Shown: positions 50,837 through 63,599, numbered from the stretch's first letter. The stretch: 64,000 nucleotides of DNA from Nymphaea colorata (GCF_008831285.2 NC_045143.1:8751503-8815502); one strand, 5' to 3'. Notes: a model not told the origin generated them from the letters alone. Translations and numbers: made by a program.

Positions 50837-51115
50837 CTCAGAGCTCCAATTAATGGCTTCCCTTGGAGTTAAAGAAGCCTGGAACAACTCAATCGTCACA
50901 GACAGAGAGAGAGAGACAGAGAATTGAGATACGAATGCCTAGGGCGTCTCGACTCTATAGGATCGAAGAGAGTGAAATCGACAAAGCTCCGAAATCATAC
51001 AGCACTCCCGCTCCTTCTCCTGCTTCCGATCTTCTTCTCCACTTCTTCTTGGCTCTGCTCAGCAAGAGACAAGGGGACAGAGAGAGAGAGAGAGAGAGAG
51101 CGCTACTGTAAGAAG
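50837..51115 (-). promoter_or_regulatory. Probable 5' leader exon of the CCCH gene with (CT)n
   Basis: In gene sense this stretch has a long CT run (complement of GAGAGAGAGA at about 51,079-51,102) and ends at a plausible donor (CTGAG followed by GTGCGAA, 50,836). That would pair with the acceptor at 50,175. CT-rich leaders near the transcription start are common in plants. No transcript evidence is available here. Confidence 0.45.
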
Positions 51116-52752
51116 AAGCAGGTGCGCGCCAAACAATATATATGAAATGATGACACGGGACGTGCTGCAGCGACAGGGAGCTCGGGTCAGTTACACTTTC
51201 AACAGAATGAGGGTGGGGCCCTCCATATCAAATCCAGACTCGAATCGGGTCCGATGGTTGATCAGTTTGACAAGTCCAAACAAGAACAGGGAATGATGTT
51301 TAAGTTTGGATCCACTGTTTAATGGATCCGTGGCATAATTGAGTCGGCTTTAGCAGACCCAGACTTCGACTCAGCTTTTCGGAAATGAACATTTGAAATC
51401 GAACCCAGATCCAATTGGGATAAGATCTGAATCTTACCACAAGGCCGGTCGGATCCTTATAGAATCTCGGATTTGGTTTCATCCCTTCACCTCCCTTCAA
51501 GTATTTTTTGAAAGAGTCAATTTCTATGAAATAATTAGTTTCAATGTGCGATCTTCGCTTAGCAACTAAGAGATGCATGATAAGAAATGACTTCAAGCTC
51601 AATCTTTTCAACTACTTGAGGGCAGATATGTTTGTTCTTTTATACATGTCATTTTGTTCATGAAAAAATCACATAATTCAAAATAAATGTTTGGCTGCAC
51701 AAGTTTTTTTTAACGTCCCAATTGTGTTCCAGTTTTACAATTAAAAAAAAAAATCCACTTTAGTACTTCTAGCTTGGAGAGGTCTGTGTCCAAATAATTT
51801 CCACCTTTGCTCGAGGAGAAAGTAAGGATATCAACAGATCGAATTCGGATTGTATATATCTTTAATCATATCTGCTTTTTTAGATATTTTCGGATTCGAA
51901 TTTGAATAAAGAAAAGTCATATCCGAATCTGAAGTCCGATTTTACAATTCGAATCTGATTTTTATATTTATATCCGAATTTTGAGTTGGATTTAGCCAAT
52001 TTTCAAAATTTGATAGTATTAGATATAAGATATTTGTCTAAAAATGAATTCAATCCGAATCCATATTCGAATGTGATCGGATATCTGATGTTAAATTTTG
52101 TTTCTATATCTGATTTTTTTGGATTGGTTCGTTAGATATCCAATTCAAATAGGATATATTGACATTCCTACCAGGAATCAGCACAGTGGTTGCAATTAAC
52201 CTTGGTTTTGGTTGTTGGAAAGTTTTCCCTGTTATTTCTTTTCATTTGTTACGTTTCCCAGCTCTCTCTCTCTCTCCTCCCCCCCTTCCCAGGAAGGGGC
52301 ACAGTGGCTGCACTTGTTTTTTTTATGTATACAGTAAGTTGTTCGAGTTGTCACCCTTAGCTCAGTAGTAACATGCAGTAAGTTTCTGCAAAGCTGAAAT
52401 ACATAAAACAAGTGCAGCATTAGCAACAAAGCAAATAAAATAATGACTTCAATAACACATGCTGATACCAATATCTTACAAGCATTCAATAGCATTAGAC
52501 TTTACGGCATTTAATCTAAAGTTGTAAAATCTCTCCCGTATCAGAAAGAAGCAGCGCTATGGACAGCTTTTTTTTTTTTAAAAAAAAAAAAAAACAATGA
52601 ATATTCGCAACAAGGAAAGGTGGTAGGCCTCTACAACTAATCTCTTCTCTCCAACTTTCAGGCTCAAGGACACACCCTAATTCCCATTTATTTACATTCC
52701 ACAGGGTCAGAAAATAATCTAAGTCCTCTCCTTTCGGAGCTCAAAACTCCCT
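51116..52752. other. Spacer between the CCCH promoter and the U-box 3' end
   Basis: AT-rich sequence with one MITE-like element (51,826-52,158, listed separately). T-run/A-run text lies at about 52,570-52,595. The U-box 3' untranslated region probably begins just below 52,753. No gene is recognised. Confidence 0.6.
51826..52158. repeat. hAT-like MITE, diverged copy
   Basis: It shares long blocks with 63,169-63,588, including GAATTTGAATAAAGAAAAGT, CATATCCGAATCTGA, TTTTACAATTCGAATCTGAT and AAAATTTGATAGTATTAGAT. The ends read TAAGGATATCAAC and TTGACATTCCTA, degenerate forms of the inverted termini of the other copy. No target-site duplication is evident. Confidence 0.75.
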
Positions 52753-55700
52753 TCAAAGAAGAGGCATTGGCTTACTATTGCAGTTAAGTTGTGCGATGAC
52801 TCCATCTACTTTTTGCCTAACGTATGCATTTTTGAGTCTCCCAGTCAGATCAACAAGAAGAACTCTAGCCTGAATACCATATGCATCCACCATTCGGTTG
52901 TCCATAAAAATCTTCTCCAACAGATTCAGGGCCGCCTCCTTGATTGCTGCATTCTCCCTCCCTACAAGGTCTAAGATTGGGTAGATGGCACCAGCATCAG
53001 ACAGAACTCTCACTGCCTCAAAGACCATTGTTCCATCAACCAATGTAGCCAATGCCTGCAGTGCAGCAAGTGCAGCTTTATCACCATCTTGCAAAACATT
53101 TACTAGTTCTGACAGAGCATTAGCCTTCAGCAGACAAAAAGTCGTGGCTGTATCACAAACACCCCCATGAACTTCACACACAGAAAACCACAATGGCCAA
53201 AGGCACCAAAATCCAGTGTTCACTGGTGTTATGCTAAGTTTAGGTGTACTTGTGGATAAGTTGGTCATAATTGCAGCTGCTCTTGCCTTGGCTGTCTCAG
53301 TTCCAGATTTTAGGAAGTTTACAAGCAAGGGATAAGTACCCATTCGGACCACTGCTCTCTGCATCTCCAAATCCAATTGATTTGTGAACAGAAGGATTAC
53401 CCCAAGTGCATTTTCCTTCAATTCCGAGTTTTGAGAAGAAAGGAGTCTAAAGATCTCGCGTAAAGCATCTAATCTGAACAAAGCATGAGCTACAGCTGGT
53501 GCAGAACTTCGAAGGGATGATAAAATTCCTAGTACTGCTACCTGTAGTTCTGTCCTGCTGTCATCTTTGAGTAAGCTTAAAAAATTCACCAATCTATCCC
53601 CAAAGAGCAGATAATCTGCTAACTTTGTTGTTTCTTCACCACAGAAGCAGAACACCAAGTTAATGGCCATTTCTTGGATTTCATAGTTTGAGTCTTCTAG
53701 GAGAGGCAGAATAATAGAAATGCCATTAGCATCAGAGAAAGCTTTGTTGACAGGTTCTTCCCTTGATCTGCATATACCAACTAATGCCCCTAAAGCCAGC
53801 CTCCTAATCACATGGTTTGAAATTGGATTTTGCTGAAGGCATAGCAAGTTGGTGACTATAGGTTGCAGGTCTAAAGCAACAGCACATGCATCAACAAGAA
53901 ATTGAATGCAACTGCTTGCCACAAGCCGCTCAAGGATCACGGCACAACTTTCCCTAATGAGGGTAGAGATGTGGGCTGAAAACAATAAATCAAGAATGTA
54001 AGGGACAGCACCTGCACTTGCTATGTACTTTTTGTTCTCTTGGCAGGCGGATAACTTGGCTAGAACTCCCAAAGACACAGCTTTTGATTCAAGATTTCCA
54101 GATATCATGGCTACCAGCGGAGGGACTACCCCTTCCTCACCAAGAACCTTTAAGTTCTCATTGACCAATTCCATTTCCAGAAGGGCTTTAGCCAGCAACA
54201 ATCTTGATGATTCTGGCCCTACAGTGTGCAATAACAGAATCACAAATTATTCATATGCAGCACAGCATAACGAATGTGAATTTATTTGCAGGTGGCATCT
54301 TCAAAGTTCCAGGATGCTATCATGCAAAACACCAAATGAGAAACACATAAAAATGATTTTTTTAATTGCAAACTCATACTAAAATTACAATGATGCCTGA
54401 TGATTCTGTTTGGATTCCTACATTAAGTGATTTAGGGAAAATATAATTTGACCCAGTGGGCCTGGTCATGCATAAACCTTCAGCTTAACTTGTTAAAAAA
54501 ACAACCAAAAATATTTTCCCTAATGCTGAAGCGTGCATAGGCTGGATAAACTACAAGTCTACAAGTAGGACCAGCATTAAAGCATAATACAAATAGACAG
54601 ACAACCATATGACTAAAAGGAGTCGTTGACCGTTTGACAGATAAAATATAAAAAAAACATGCCATAAGTGGCCCGTTACCATTCTGCTTTAAGAATTATT
54701 TAATGACTAGCAGTAGCGTAGCCAGAAAACTAAAACAAGAGGTGCACAATATTTACTAAAACAAAAACATAATTACTATTAAATAAGAAATGTTTGCTTA
54801 TGCCCCATTCACTGTACTACAAAAAGAGCGGAGAGAGAGGAAGGAAAGGGATCAACCCACTTAAAATTTCTGCAAAAAGTAAACACTCATGCTTTTCTGA
54901 GAGAGAGAGGGAGGGGATCCACTCACTTCAATTTATTGGAAAAAGGAAATCTGGTTTTTCTAGAGAAGGGGGCATTCTAAGGAAATAGATGGGCCAAGAG
55001 GCCCAAACCCAGTTTTACTTGACTAGGCTCATCAAATGCTGAAACAAACGGATAACAGCACCAAGCGAGTAACCTACAAAGCCCATGGCCATAAACTTTT
55101 TATTTCCATGTGAAAAGGGTGGACTTACCTTGCTCAAGACGATTGCTAAGTGGCTTATACCAATTTGCTGCTGCAACTCGAACAATATTATCATCTTCAC
55201 CACAAATACACCACAAAATTGCTTCTGCCTTTTCAGCCGATCCTCGTACAGAACCTTTTAAAAGGGTAACAAGTAAATGAATTGCAGTGCTCTGTTGGCT
55301 TATGGTGTCATATACTGGTCTGTTCAATTTAGGTCCATCATACAGAAGCTCAAACAACAATTCAACTGCAGGCTTTGATATACTGGGGTTCTGATCCAGG
55401 CATTTCACAACTTGATCAATACCTCCAGAATCAACAAATCTCTCCTGTATGTATTGTTTACACATCAAATTTCCAGAGAGAGTATTAAAAAAGGTAAACA
55501 TACAACTCTTGCTTGTCAACTAAGAATTTGGTGCAACCAGAAGTTAACAAGAAAATGCACAACAGCAACACAAGTTAGTGAATTCCGTATATTCATCTCA
55601 GAATCTCTATCGAACATAAAACGGCAATCCAATGCTTCAAATTCATTCAAAGCAACAAGATATCTCACAAAATCAACTTAAAGCAATAAAATTGCTGGTT

Positions 55701-58700
55701 TAAGATGGATCATTGAACCATCAACTCCATGGTCTAAAAGTAACTTTATTGCCAGGAAAGCCTTTCTCCTATCAGACTCTTGAAGCTCAATTGTCTATGA
55801 CAAGATAAAACAAATATAACAACTAAATTTTGTGGTATACATTATTTGTTAATGAAAGTTGATTAAGATGAAAAGAAATGCTAAAACTGCAACGCCATAA
55901 AGAGTATTCTTAAGTATTTAGAGATGGCAGGTGTCGTTAGATAGCAACACTTCATGCTTCTTAGGAACAAAAAGTTCAACATGAATCTTCAGAATTGTTG
56001 TATTGAATATAGATTTCATGATTCAACACAGCAATTGCTGTCGTATGAACAAGCAGACTTGTCTAAATAAAAGTCAAATAAGCAACATGATAAACAGAAG
56101 GATGGCCGTAACTGAATTAATTGTGCCATTAGCAGCTAACAACAGAACACTTCGAAAAAATGGTTTTTGTAAAAACCTGGTTTTCTGAAAACATTTTTTT
56201 TAATGAGTTTTCAAAATCTGGTTTGTGTGTTTGGATGACACCTTGAAAACTAGGTTTTCAAAACCTGGTTTCTGTTTGGATGACAAAAAAATGAGTTTTG
56301 GAAAGTGCCCTTAATGATTAATTTCAGCTGAATGGCAGTTAATAGTCCATTAATTTAAACTGAAAGGTAGATTTAGAGAGCGAGAGAGAGAGAGAGAGAG
56401 AGAAATTATGGATTTCAAAGGAACTAAATTGTACAAGTAGGCAAGGAAAAAGAGAAAAAAATTGAAGAAATATTCATCTGAAAAATATGTCGGTATATCT
56501 CATTAAATATGACATAAATTAAACATGGGATTTGGGGAGGTTAAAAAATAATAATTTATTTTGTAAGTTAAAAGTGAACTAATAGTGGCTTGTGTATCTC
56601 ATTAAATGTATAACTATCTTCTCTCACTAACAAAAAAGAAAGAAAGTAAGATTGGCTTCTTATAAATAGAACACAATCTAAAATGGCCCTTAGAAATAAT
56701 AAAGATTTGAAGCTGATGTCGATTTTGAGCACAGTAATTACAAAAACAACAGAACGCTTGCATGCAACTCGGTTATAATAGGCAATGCAGCTGCATGTAT
56801 AATAATGCAATTACTCATGCAGGCATAATTGCATACGTAATAATGAAGTTGCGTGTTATTTTATTTTAAGGCAACGAAAAGGTAGACAAAATGCATTATT
56901 TTATTTCAGAGCAACACTGTTTTTCACTCAATATTATCAAATTAAAATACATGTTTAGCAGTGCTCTCTTGGCCTTATGATGTCATATACTGGACTATTC
57001 AATTTATGTCCATCGTACAGAAGCTCAAATCAACAGCAGGCTTTGATGTACTGGGGTTCCAATCTAGGCATCTCACGACTTGATCAATACCTTTAAAATC
57101 AAAAGCTCAAAATGCAAAACATGCATTTTAATATGATAATATTGAGTTAAAAACAGTGTTGCTCTCTTGTTTTATCATATGGATCGGAACCCCAGTATTG
57201 TTTCACTCTGTTTTATTATCATCATCTTCACACACACCAGAAAATGCATTGAGGGAGACAAAATAGTGTTTTTGAGTGAAAAACCTGCGCCCCCCAGGTT
57301 TTTCATTCAAAGCATGTAAACGTCATTTGCTGTAAATGAAGTTTTCTGAAAACGTTGTTTTGATTGCAACCAAACACACCCAAAATGGTGTTTTGGAGGC
57401 AAAACACCATTTACATCCAAAACACTATTTTTGGGCATGCAACCAAACACACCCTTAGATATTCAGATCAGAGAAGAAGCATGCATAGAGTCCTAGATAT
57501 GTCCGATGCTGATCAGCATTCATGTCTCACCAGTCAAAGTTTCTTCTTTCTTCAAAAACAAAAACACAATGTGTTTGTTTCTAACAAAGTAAGTCTACTC
57601 TTTGCCCCAATTTTAAGGTTCCAATGAATCTCTATATCAAATCGTAAAACTAAAGGAAAAAAAATCTCATCATTGCTTTGCATCCACATCTAGTTTGCAA
57701 TGCCTCTACTGAAGTCTTCCAAAACAGAGATTAACCATTTAAAGAAAGCCAGCAAATATTAAACAACTACAATTTTTTTTAGCAACTATTCTAATGGTGC
57801 TGGTGGTTAATGAAACCAATATATCATAGATACAAATGCACATAATGAACAGCAAAAGGTCAACTGCAGCTTATTTCTCACCTTATTCCTCGGGTGGTCC
57901 TTAACAAGCCCCATTAATGTAATCAGACCTGTTTCTTCTACAGATTTTTGTGAACTTCCTACAACTGACAGAACTATACTAATCAACCCTTCAGTTGCAA
58001 TCCAATCTTTGTTGATTGGATTCTGTTCAGTTAGCTCCTGTATTTGGTTTAAGGCATCCAAGATACGTGATTCCGTGCCAGAAAGCAGCCTGGATTTGGC
58101 ATTCCTGATCTTCAGACAGTAATTCAGTTCTTGCCACTCTTCAATTGATTCTTTCAAGCGAATATTAGGCCGTAAACTAACATCATCAAGGACTTCACCT
58201 GTTTCAGGGTCACTTGTCTGACCACCATCAATCCAGGCTTTGATGCATGCTCTTTCACATGTGGTACCAGTGCAAAGACTTACTGGGTCAATCATCACGT
58301 TTCCACCTATGGGGCAGATAAATGACCTAAAAGGGGGTATGTGGTCATCTTCAGTCGTGAACTTCTTAATGGTTTGAACCCTTCTAAAGTACAGCATTTC
58401 TACTTCTTCCTGATTATTCACTGCGTCAGCCCTGGAAAGGAGAGCTATAACCTGCTCCAAGAAACACTCTTCTGCTCTTTCTTTGCGGGCTGCTGCTTCT
58501 TCTTTCTCATGCTTAAAGCTAGCAATTTCCTTGTTTATCTCCAATGGCTCAACCGGCACACCTACTGCTCTTGCTATCTCTTCTAACAGATCATTTGCAA
58601 AGCCTTGGTCAGTCTTATGCTCCTTGAGGCCCTGCTGTAGTTTCTCAAGTATCCTAACCTGTGACAGTGAGGCCTCAAATTCTGCCTTCTGCATCTCATG

Positions 58701-59114
58701 ATGCAATTGATGGACCCTCTCACTCATGTCGGACAACACCTCAGAGCTTGCAAGGGATAAACTAGCCAAAGACCTACCAATGTTCCTTGTGACATCTTGT
58801 ACTTCCTTAACAATGTGCCTACACTTAATGAGTAAGTAGAATCGAGACCGGTTCTTATACTTGTCTACCAACTCCTTCGCCTTATTGATATCACTCTTCA
58901 GACTCTCAAGTGCATGCCTAACAGCCTGTGAGTCCTTGAGCTCCCTCAACTGTAATTCTTTCAAAACAGGCTCAATGTCGCACAAGTATTTTGATAGAAC
59001 CTTGAAGCTTTCCTTCTCAATAACAACATCCTTGGCAGCTAATGCAGTCCTTAGTACTTGCTCAGCTAATAAAGCCAAAAAGGTACCTACGGGAACAATT
59101 TCCAGCCCTAACAT
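52753..59114 (-). CDS. U-box/ARM-repeat E3 ubiquitin ligase (PUB43/44-like)
   Basis: Plant U-box proteins of this class attach ubiquitin to target proteins. The PUB43/44 (SAUL1) branch is linked to senescence and immunity at the plasma membrane. Three minus-strand exons, 59114-57882, 55444-55129 and 54218-52753, give 1004 aa with closed phases, the usual length of the family. The N-terminal helical domain (about residues 1-240) contains LRTALAAKDVVIEKESFKVL and KYKNRSRFYLL. The U-box is at about 262-336 (FICPIGGNVMIDPVSLCTGT, TCERACIKAWI, DPETGEVL, RLKESIEEW). The remainder is armadillo-type repeats, including the conserved WCLWPLWFSVCEVHGGVCDT insert. The start MLGLEIVPVG is the first ATG of the open exon. 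Intron 1 (57881-55445) contains a rearranged partial copy of exon 2. Confidence 0.92.
54219..55128 (-). other. Intron 2 of the U-box gene
   Basis: 910-base intron, donor AAG followed by GTAAGTCC and acceptor CACTGTAG. It contains GA-rich patches (about 54,825-54,840 and 54,900-54,913) and a short GCAGTAGCGTAGCCAG motif at about 54,710 of the kind seen at dispersed-element ends. No gene is present. Confidence 0.75.
56150..56410. repeat. MITE-like fragment in U-box intron 1
   Basis: It contains GGTTTTC/GAAAACC palindromic words and TGTGTTTGGATGACACC (about 56,226-56,242), a 17-base word whose exact reverse complement is at 63,111-63,127. A second partial copy of the word (GTTTGGATGACA) follows at about 56,274. 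A (GA)n run closes the block at about 56,380-56,402. Confidence 0.6.
56908..57165. repeat. 49-bp inverted repeats enclosing a copy of U-box exon 2
   Basis: The left arm (56,908-56,956) and right arm (57,117-57,165) are reverse complements at 46 of 49 positions. Both include AGAGCAACACTG at the outer end. Between them, 56,957-57,101 matches U-box exon 2 (55,284-55,436) in the same orientation, with scattered substitutions, a one-base insertion and a deletion of about 11 bases. The frame is lost, so it is a pseudo-exon. Confidence 0.85.
57284..57460. repeat. MITE-like block with repeated CAACCAAACACACCC
   Basis: The word CAACCAAACACACCC occurs at about 57,368-57,382 and again at about 57,440-57,454. 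TGGTGTTTTGG/CAAAACACCA inverted words lie between them. This resembles the ends of small non-autonomous DNA elements. Exact termini are uncertain. Confidence 0.5.
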
Positions 59115-61035
59115 CGCAAATTTTTCAGTAAGCCCTCCAACAAACAGTAAACATGATCAAACCAAACTCTCATACGAAAGTACAACCAGTTAATTTAAAT
59201 TGGCAAAAGCTACCATTACAGTATTCGATCACGATGACTAGAAAACATGAAAAGTATGCTTGTCCTCATTGGAAACCATAAAATCGAAGGCCACAGATTA
59301 CAGAATTCACTTCACCTAATGAGTACCCAAATGAATTCCTTCCCCCCTCCTCTATAATTAGACACTAGTCGAAAGATAATCTCACCTACCAGCTCTTTAG
59401 TACAACGGAACAGAAATCCACTACCAACAATTGATAGCATAGAAATCGGCACCTTCTATATAACTGAAGCCTTTCACTTCTCGCCCACCTGGAAATCTTG
59501 ATGCCAGACTAAACTTCCCATCACCACCACGAGAAAAGCAAAAGAAAAAATCAAACTTCATCCTACCTTTTTAATCTCAAAGACAAACAAAACGAAAATA
59601 TGTAATCGCTACATGCCAAATTAGTAGACAGACAACAAGACGAGCGAGCCAAAAAATTCATCAAATTAGCAGCGAGAGAGGGAGAGAGAGAGAGAGAGAG
59701 AAACAGAGAAGACACTGCCAAGTTGCCCTGTGTTGACTAAGATGATGGAGTCTATCTTGGAAAGGACGCAGTTGCTTCTGGCAAAGAGCCGAAGACGGAT
59801 CGTCCAGGAGTAATGCGTGAGAACGACCCCGACTCCTGAGGACGAAACGACGAAGTAATACCCACGCGTTGGGCGCCACGGCGATGAAATTGAAACTGTA
59901 AGCAGGTTCGAATTCATTTAACACGAAATCCGAATCCATTTGGCATGGGAAATCCAAATTTGAACCTAAAATATCCGGATAACAGGTCCAACTCCAACTA
60001 GATTGAAAATGAATTTGACCTTGGAGGAATTTGACCGTCTTAAAATTCGAAGTGAATTTTAAAAATGGGACTCCAAAAATGTATTTGTGATATTAGTTAC
60101 TTATTTTTTTTCCTAATTTTTAGTTTTTTAAAGTTTCCAAAAATTCACTTTTTTTGTTTTGTCAAGTCATATTATACCCAAAAAAACATGGATGTTTAAA
60201 ACTCCGAAACCTTATTTGTGACTATGTTTCTAACGAGTAGGCTTAGGGGTGCATTTATAAGGTCATGGGTCCCTACATGCATGCTGAAGTACACGGCAGC
60301 ACATCACAGTTATGAACCTTGAGGGTAAGAGAAATGAGGAGATGCTTCAGCTTTGGCTCAGGCAGTTGAATAATTCTTTTATTCACGCGAAAATAACTAT
60401 TCTTATGTCTTTTATTTTTTCTCACATAAACATGCCAAAGGCCATCTCGAAGGGGATTGGTCCTACAAGATTAAATAAGAGTTGGCAGGAGACCAGTCTT
60501 TGTCAACTCTCTGTTTGTGAACGAGGGGTCACTGACATGAAAGATGAAATATAATAAGGGCAACATCTCGAAGCACCGATGTAATGGGGTTGGGTGGGGG
60601 CTTCGGACTTTTTCTAGAGGTGGGTCAAACCTCACTCATCCGAAAATGCGCCGAAAGAGGTCGTGAAGTTTCCATTCCTTGCATGTCAATCAATCAGTTG
60701 TCATCTCCCATCTTTATTTTCTCTCTTTGGTCCCAACTAAAGCTTGAATTGTTTAATTGATTTGGTCATCTTGGTCGTCATCCTTCTAAGTTCTTTTTAT
60801 TTAATTCAGGTTTTGTTGACTGACCTAGGCGACCTTGAGGTTTTTTTCATGCCATTTTTTTTTTGAATCGTTTTTATGTGTTTCTTACGCGATTACTCTT
60901 CTAAGACTAATTAATGTTGGTTGTACGTGGAATAAAATTTGTGATTGCACTTGGCTAGGGACAAAAGCCAACCTAATAAAATTAATTAATGAAAGTATTT
61001 TTGGTTTTTTTCAATAACCTAACTTTTTGGACATG
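59115..61035. other. U-box promoter side and AT-rich spacer
   Basis: 59,115-59,950 probably includes the U-box leader and promoter, with a (GA)n run at about 59,675-59,701 (CT-rich in gene sense). From about 60,070 to 60,240 there is dispersed-repeat text ending near GTTTAAAACTCCGAAACCTT, the inverted form of sequence at about 28,960. Short frames at 60.3-61.0 kb are not convincing as genes. Confidence 0.55.
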
Positions 61036-61039
61036 ATCT

Positions 61040-61260
61040 TAAGAGGATAAATATATATTAATTGGTCAATTTTTTTATTTAATAATGTTTTTTTGGTAAT
61101 TGGCTTCTATAACATCAAAGGTTTGATAATGGAAAAGATCTATTAATTTTTGACAAAAATAACTTGAACTAAAGTATGATTTACATAAAATTAGTATTTA
61201 GAAACACATTAACAGATTTATATTTTGTTTATAATATTTTCTAAAAGGTTTGGTTGTTGT
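61040..61260. repeat. Dispersed repeat, copy 3 of 3
   Basis: It has the same order as 11,105-11,330 and 21,795-21,990: ATTAATTGGTCAATTTTTTT, then AATAATGTTTTTTTGG, AATAACTTGAACTAAA, and a TTAACAGATTTATATTTTG tail. A further head fragment (ATTAAGTTAGTTGCTTTC) begins at about 61,422. Confidence 0.65.
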
Positions 61261-61262
61261 CT

Positions 61263-61339
61263 ATGACTCTCTTACCCAAGTGGTATGGTATATATTTAAG
61301 AAAACCAGACCACTTGGGTAGGAGAAAAACTAGAGTCAT
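61263..61339. repeat. Nested hairpin
   Basis: The outer arms ATGACTCT (61,263-61,270) and AGAGTCAT (61,332-61,339) are perfect complements. Inner arms ACCCAAGTGGTATGGT (about 61,274-61,289) and ACCAGACCACTTGGGT (about 61,304-61,319) pair at 15 of 16 positions, with a loop of about 14 bases. Confidence 0.8.
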
Positions 61340-61740
61340 TAAACTTAACAATTAAAATATCTTTTTTGCAATCTGACCTTATACACTAAGAACTTAAGGG
61401 TCATTTGGTGAGAAACATATATTAAGTTAGTTGCTTTCTTACTTAAATAATATTTTTTAATAATAAAAAAATAACCACCACTTATAACGTTTAACACTTA
61501 GTATGTCCTTAATTAGTTAGAATGACAGACATTCATACATTAGAGAGAACACATATTATCAACAAGGATAAAATCTGGTAAGTTCCATTGAAGCAGATTA
61601 TGGGATTAACTTCAGACATCATAATTCATAACAACGCAGTTACGGAGACGCCATAAGAGAAGAGGGGATATTTTGATAATTTTTTAAAAAGAATGTCCTT
61701 TCTAGTCTTCGATTTTCATTTTTATCCTCACAGAAAGTTT

Positions 61741-61777
<37 letters not shown>

Positions 61778-61801
61778 CATACACGTGTGTGTTTGTGTCT
61801 G

Positions 61802-62752
<951 letters not shown>

Positions 62753-62849
62753 CGTGTAGGCAAATAACATGTCACCACTCAACTTTTGAGAGAAACAATC
62801 GCTTAGTTGCTAAAGGGAAGCATTGGTTTTTTATATAAAAATTTAAAAT

Positions 62850-63135
62850 GGTAAAAAATACCTATTACAAAAACTACTCTTCCCATGGTTGGAAAAGATA
62901 TTTTACAAGAAATCATGGGTTGTTTGCGTTGTTTTATACCAACCGGCCCGATTTGGGATATTGCAAAATGTTGTTTTTTCTCCGAAATGGCGTTTTTGGA
63001 ATGTCTAATAACATGCCCCTTCTCCTGTGTTATTCACAAAAGCCGGTTTTAGAAAATGTTTGAAAGTCATTTTTTCATAAAACCAGTTTTCACAAAACAT
63101 TTGTTTTCTCGGTGTCATCCAAACACAGCCTGTAT
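62850..63135. repeat. MITE-like fragment related to 56.2 kb
   Basis: It ends with GGTGTCATCCAAACACA at 63,111-63,127, the exact reverse complement of a word in U-box intron 1. Preceding GTTTTC/AAAACC words are also shared. It is probably one non-autonomous DNA-element family in opposite orientation. Confidence 0.55.
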
Positions 63136-63168
63136 TTTCATGTAATTTAGTAGATGGCTCCTTGGGAG

Positions 63169-63588
63169 TAGGGATGTCAACGGATACGGATCATATTCGG
63201 ATCTGATATATCTTTTAATTATATCAACTTTTTTTGGATATTCACATACTTGGATTCGAATTTGAATAAAGAAAAGTCATATCCAGATCCAAAATCTGAT
63301 TTTACAATTCAAATCTGATTTTTATATTTATATATGAATCCAAATTTGAACCGGATTTTGCCACATTTTCAAAATTTAATAGCATTAGATACATGATATC
63401 TGTTTAAAAATGAATCTGATCCGAATCTGATCGGATATTTATGTATATCCGAATTTGATTGGATGCCATTTATTAATTCTGAATCCGATCCAATTTCTTA
63501 ATCGGATATTAAAATTTTTTTCATATCCAATTTTTTCAGATCAGTTCGATCAGATATCCAATTCGAATAGAATATATTGGCATCCCTA
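63169..63588. mobile_element. hAT-like MITE, about 420 bp
   Basis: Terminal inverted repeats TAGGGATGTCAA (start) and TTGGCATCCCTA (end) match at 11 of 12 positions. The flanks CTTGGGAG (63,161-63,168) and CTTGAAAG (63,589-63,596) look like an 8-bp target-site duplication with two changes, the size made by hAT transposases. The interior is non-coding and dominated by GGAT(A/C)(T/C)GAAT-type words. A diverged copy lies at 51,826-52,158 and fragments at about 1,290-1,410. Confidence 0.8.
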
Positions 63589-63599
63589 CTTGAAAGAGT

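Noticed and set aside
52345-52380. TTAGCTCAGTAGTAAC looks like the D-arm of a tRNA
   Set aside because: No matching acceptor stem, anticodon arm or T-arm (GTTCGA in the right place) can be folded around it.
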